From assembly GCA_023145395.1 (NCBI GenBank), contig JAGLDW010000677.1:1-6021 (forward strand): DNA of 6,021 bases, written 5' to 3'. The position numbers and the translations under genes are program-made. This stretch comes from Lentisphaeria bacterium (GTDB lineage Bacteria; Verrucomicrobiota; Lentisphaeria; Oligosphaerales; Lenti-02). Shown one piece after another: positions 4,773-6,021 of the stretch. The notes beneath the pieces are model-generated. The model ran no database searches, was not told the DNA's origin, and was given only the letters and a program-made list of their open reading frames with translations. Position 1 is the stretch's first letter; every line of letters starts with the position of its first letter.

Positions 4773-5765
4773 ATGGCAGACCTCAGTACTTCCTATCTTG
4801 GCCTCGCACTGAAGAATCCCGTCATCGTGGGAGCTTCGCCGCTCACCGCCACTGTCGATGCCCTCCGCCGCTGCGAGGACGCGGGAGCAGGCGCCGTCGT
4901 GATGAAGAGTCTCTTCGAGGAGCAGATCCGAGCAGAGACCACGGGGCTGCGGCAAGAACTGGAGAACGAGCTGCATTGGCACGCTGAGGTCTTCGCCTAC
5001 ATGGAGGCGGACCTGGGCATGCGCTACGGACCGCGCGAGTACCTGCAGATCGTCAGCGAAGCGAAGAAGCACCTCTCCATCCCCATCATCGCCAGCATCA
5101 ATTGCACAACGCCCGAGAACTGGGCCGATTTTGCTGCCGAGGTCGAGGGAAGCGGTGCGGATGCGCTCGAGCTGAATATCGCGATCATGCCCACCGCGTT
5201 CGATCGAACGGCGGAAGAGGTGGAGAGCGAGTTTGTCCGAATCGTCGAAACCGCCCGTGAGACCGTCGGCCTGCCGATCTCCGTGAAGCTTCCTCAGCAT
5301 TTCAGCGCCCTTCCTCATCTCGTTCTCCGCCTGGCGCGGGCTGGCGCCAACGGGCTGGTGCTCTTCAACCGCCTGTACCAGCCCACGATCGATCCAGAGA
5401 CGGTGACAGTGACCATCGGCGAGAGACGCAGCGCGTCCGCCGAGATCAGCACGGCATTGCGATGGACCGCCCTTCTCGCGGACCGCGTCAACCTCGACAT
5501 CGCCACAAACACCGGCGTCCACACGGGCGCGGACGTGGCACGCTGCATCCTCGCCGGCGCCGATGCCGTCCAAATCGTCTCTGCCGTGCTCGCCTCCGGG
5601 CATCAGGTGATTGGAGAAATGACCCAGTACTTGGACGAGTGGATGGAACGCATGAACTACGAGACGATCTCAGATGCCCGCGGACTGCTCAGTCAGGCGC
5701 AGAAGCCCGATGAGGATCTCTTCGGACGCTGCCAGTACATCAAGGGGATCGTAGGCGCCGACTGA
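4773..5765 (+). CDS. Dihydroorotate dehydrogenase-like flavoprotein (PRK07565 type)
   Basis: A 330-residue TIM-barrel protein of the dihydroorotate-dehydrogenase superfamily, full length for the PRK07565-like subgroup. Visible elements in order: LKNPVIVGASPLT (13-25), AGAGAVVMKSLFEEQI with K45 at the flavin phosphate side, SIPIIASINC (102-111), ADALELNIAIMPT (129-141), LPISVKLPQHFS (167-178) with K172, GLVLFNRLYQP (194-204), ATNTGVHTGADV (244-255), AGADAVQIVSAVL (261-273) for FMN phosphate binding, and the closing LDEWMERMNYETI. FMN binding is likely. The stretch after ELN, where true DHODs have NxSCPN and the catalytic base loop, is instead IAIMPTAFDRT, so oxidation of dihydroorotate cannot be assumed; the subgroup has no well-established substrate. 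No other pyrimidine genes are nearby. It is flanked on both sides by DUF4159 genes. Cytoplasmic, with no signal peptide. Confidence 0.9.
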   Translation: MADLSTSYLGLALKNPVIVGASPLTATVDALRRCEDAGAGAVVMKSLFEEQIRAETTGLRQELENELHWHAEVFAYMEADLGMRYGPREYLQIVSEAKKHLSIPIIASINCTTPENWADFAAEVEGSGADALELNIAIMPTAFDRTAEEVESEFVRIVETARETVGLPISVKLPQHFSALPHLVLRLARAGANGLVLFNRLYQPTIDPETVTVTIGERRSASAEISTALRWTALLADRVNLDIATNTGVHTGADVARCILAGADAVQIVSAVLASGHQVIGEMTQYLDEWMERMNYETISDARGLLSQAQKPDEDLFGRCQYIKGIVGAD

Positions 5766-5837
5766 TCAAGATGAACGAGAAGGAGGATGAAGAGGAGGGA
5801 CGAGCAGAAGACCGGATGCGCCTTTTCTTGCAGCCTA

Positions 5838-5866
5838 TTGAATTTCCCTCCATCCTCTCGTATGCT
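5838..5866 (+). promoter_or_regulatory. Duplicated sigma70-like promoter of the second DUF4159 gene
   Basis: TTGAAT (5838-5843), a 17-base spacer and TATGCT (5861-5866), followed at a short distance by TTGGTG. It sits 137 bases before ATG 5975, against 133 for the first DUF4159 gene, and the bases between -35 and about 20 past the -10 align with that promoter. The conservation supports both calls. Confidence 0.58.
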
Positions 5867-5974
5867 TTTGGTAATTGGTGAAACGAAGGAATCGCATTCG
5901 CCCTTTCTTCTTTCACACCATGGTTTTCCGAAACAGGAACGCCCCGTGTCTCATGGCTATGGAGTGAAGGGATC

Positions 5975-6021
5975 ATGAAAAAGACGAAACAAATGCTCTG
6001 CTGCACAGCGCTTGCGTTTCT
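5975..6021 (+). CDS. Start of a second DUF4159-type gene (partial)
   Basis: Only the first 15 codons fit in the window: MKKTKQMLCCTALAF, almost the same as the signal peptide MKTTKQTFCCTALAF of the gene at 3113. The last 25 bases (5997-6021) are identical to 3135-3159, including silent positions, and the GGATCATGAAAA context of the start is shared. GAAGGG just before the ATG is close but serves as a ribosome binding site candidate, with GGAG at 5961-5964 as the alternative. The encoded protein is therefore probably an exported paralogue of the tandem DUF4159 protein; that its mature part is also DUF4159 is inference, since the signal peptide alone may have been copied. Confidence 0.72.
   Translation, partial: MKKTKQMLCCTALAF

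Noticed and set aside
4746..5603. 285-codon minus-strand frame opposite the DHOD-like gene
   Set aside because: The plus strand encodes a full, recognisable flavoprotein with a good ribosome binding site; the minus frame has no domain.

Overview
The window holds four complete protein-coding genes and a pair of new-looking genes whose start sites can be reasoned out, all on the + strand, plus the first 15 codons of a further gene cut by the right edge. The coding regions are GC-rich with C/G-rich third positions, while the intergenic stretches are long, AT-richer and full of inverted and simple repeats. Tandem DUF4159 proteins, a PRK07565-type dihydroorotate-dehydrogenase-like protein and long repeat-rich spacers suggest a Gram-negative bacterium of the PVC group (Planctomycetes/Verrucomicrobia/Lentisphaerae/Kiritimatiellae) or a nearby uncultured lineage. 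This placement is an inference; no rRNA or other phylogenetic marker is present.

Layout: 1-505 is a spacer with three strong hairpins. 506-931 encodes an unrecognised three-helix membrane protein. 932-1409 is a second spacer with a possible 176-bp inverted-repeat element, a CTCCACCACT microsatellite and a cluster of TATACT repeats. 1410-1760 encodes a small winged-helix DNA-binding protein, and 2 bases after its stop 1763-2860 encodes a divergent tubulin/FtsZ-superfamily GTPase. 3113-4654 encodes an exported or lipid-anchored protein made of two DUF4159 domains; it is preceded by a clear sigma70-like promoter and followed by a perfect 30-bp palindrome. 4773-5765 encodes the flavin-binding DHOD-like protein. 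At 5975 a second copy of the DUF4159 gene begins, with the same signal-peptide coding sequence and a recognisably homologous promoter.

The most interesting unit is the small winged-helix protein plus tubulin-like GTPase. Its gene order, sizes and tight coupling mirror the tubR-tubZ pair of type III (tubulin-based) plasmid and phage partition systems, and repeated TATACT/ACTGTACT motifs and a CTGTACTACAG palindrome lie just upstream where a tubC-like centromere/operator would be expected. The GTPase keeps the tubulin signature GGGTGNG, a T1 glycine loop and a base-binding SNRL, but has an altered catalytic T7 loop and ends in a peptide that faintly resembles the FtsZ C-terminal peptide. It may be a chromosomal, domesticated or mobile TubRZ-like system that is not yet described. 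The DUF4159 / DHOD-like / DUF4159 block looks like a locus shaped by duplication of a promoter plus signal-peptide cassette; no functional link to the GTPase module is evident.
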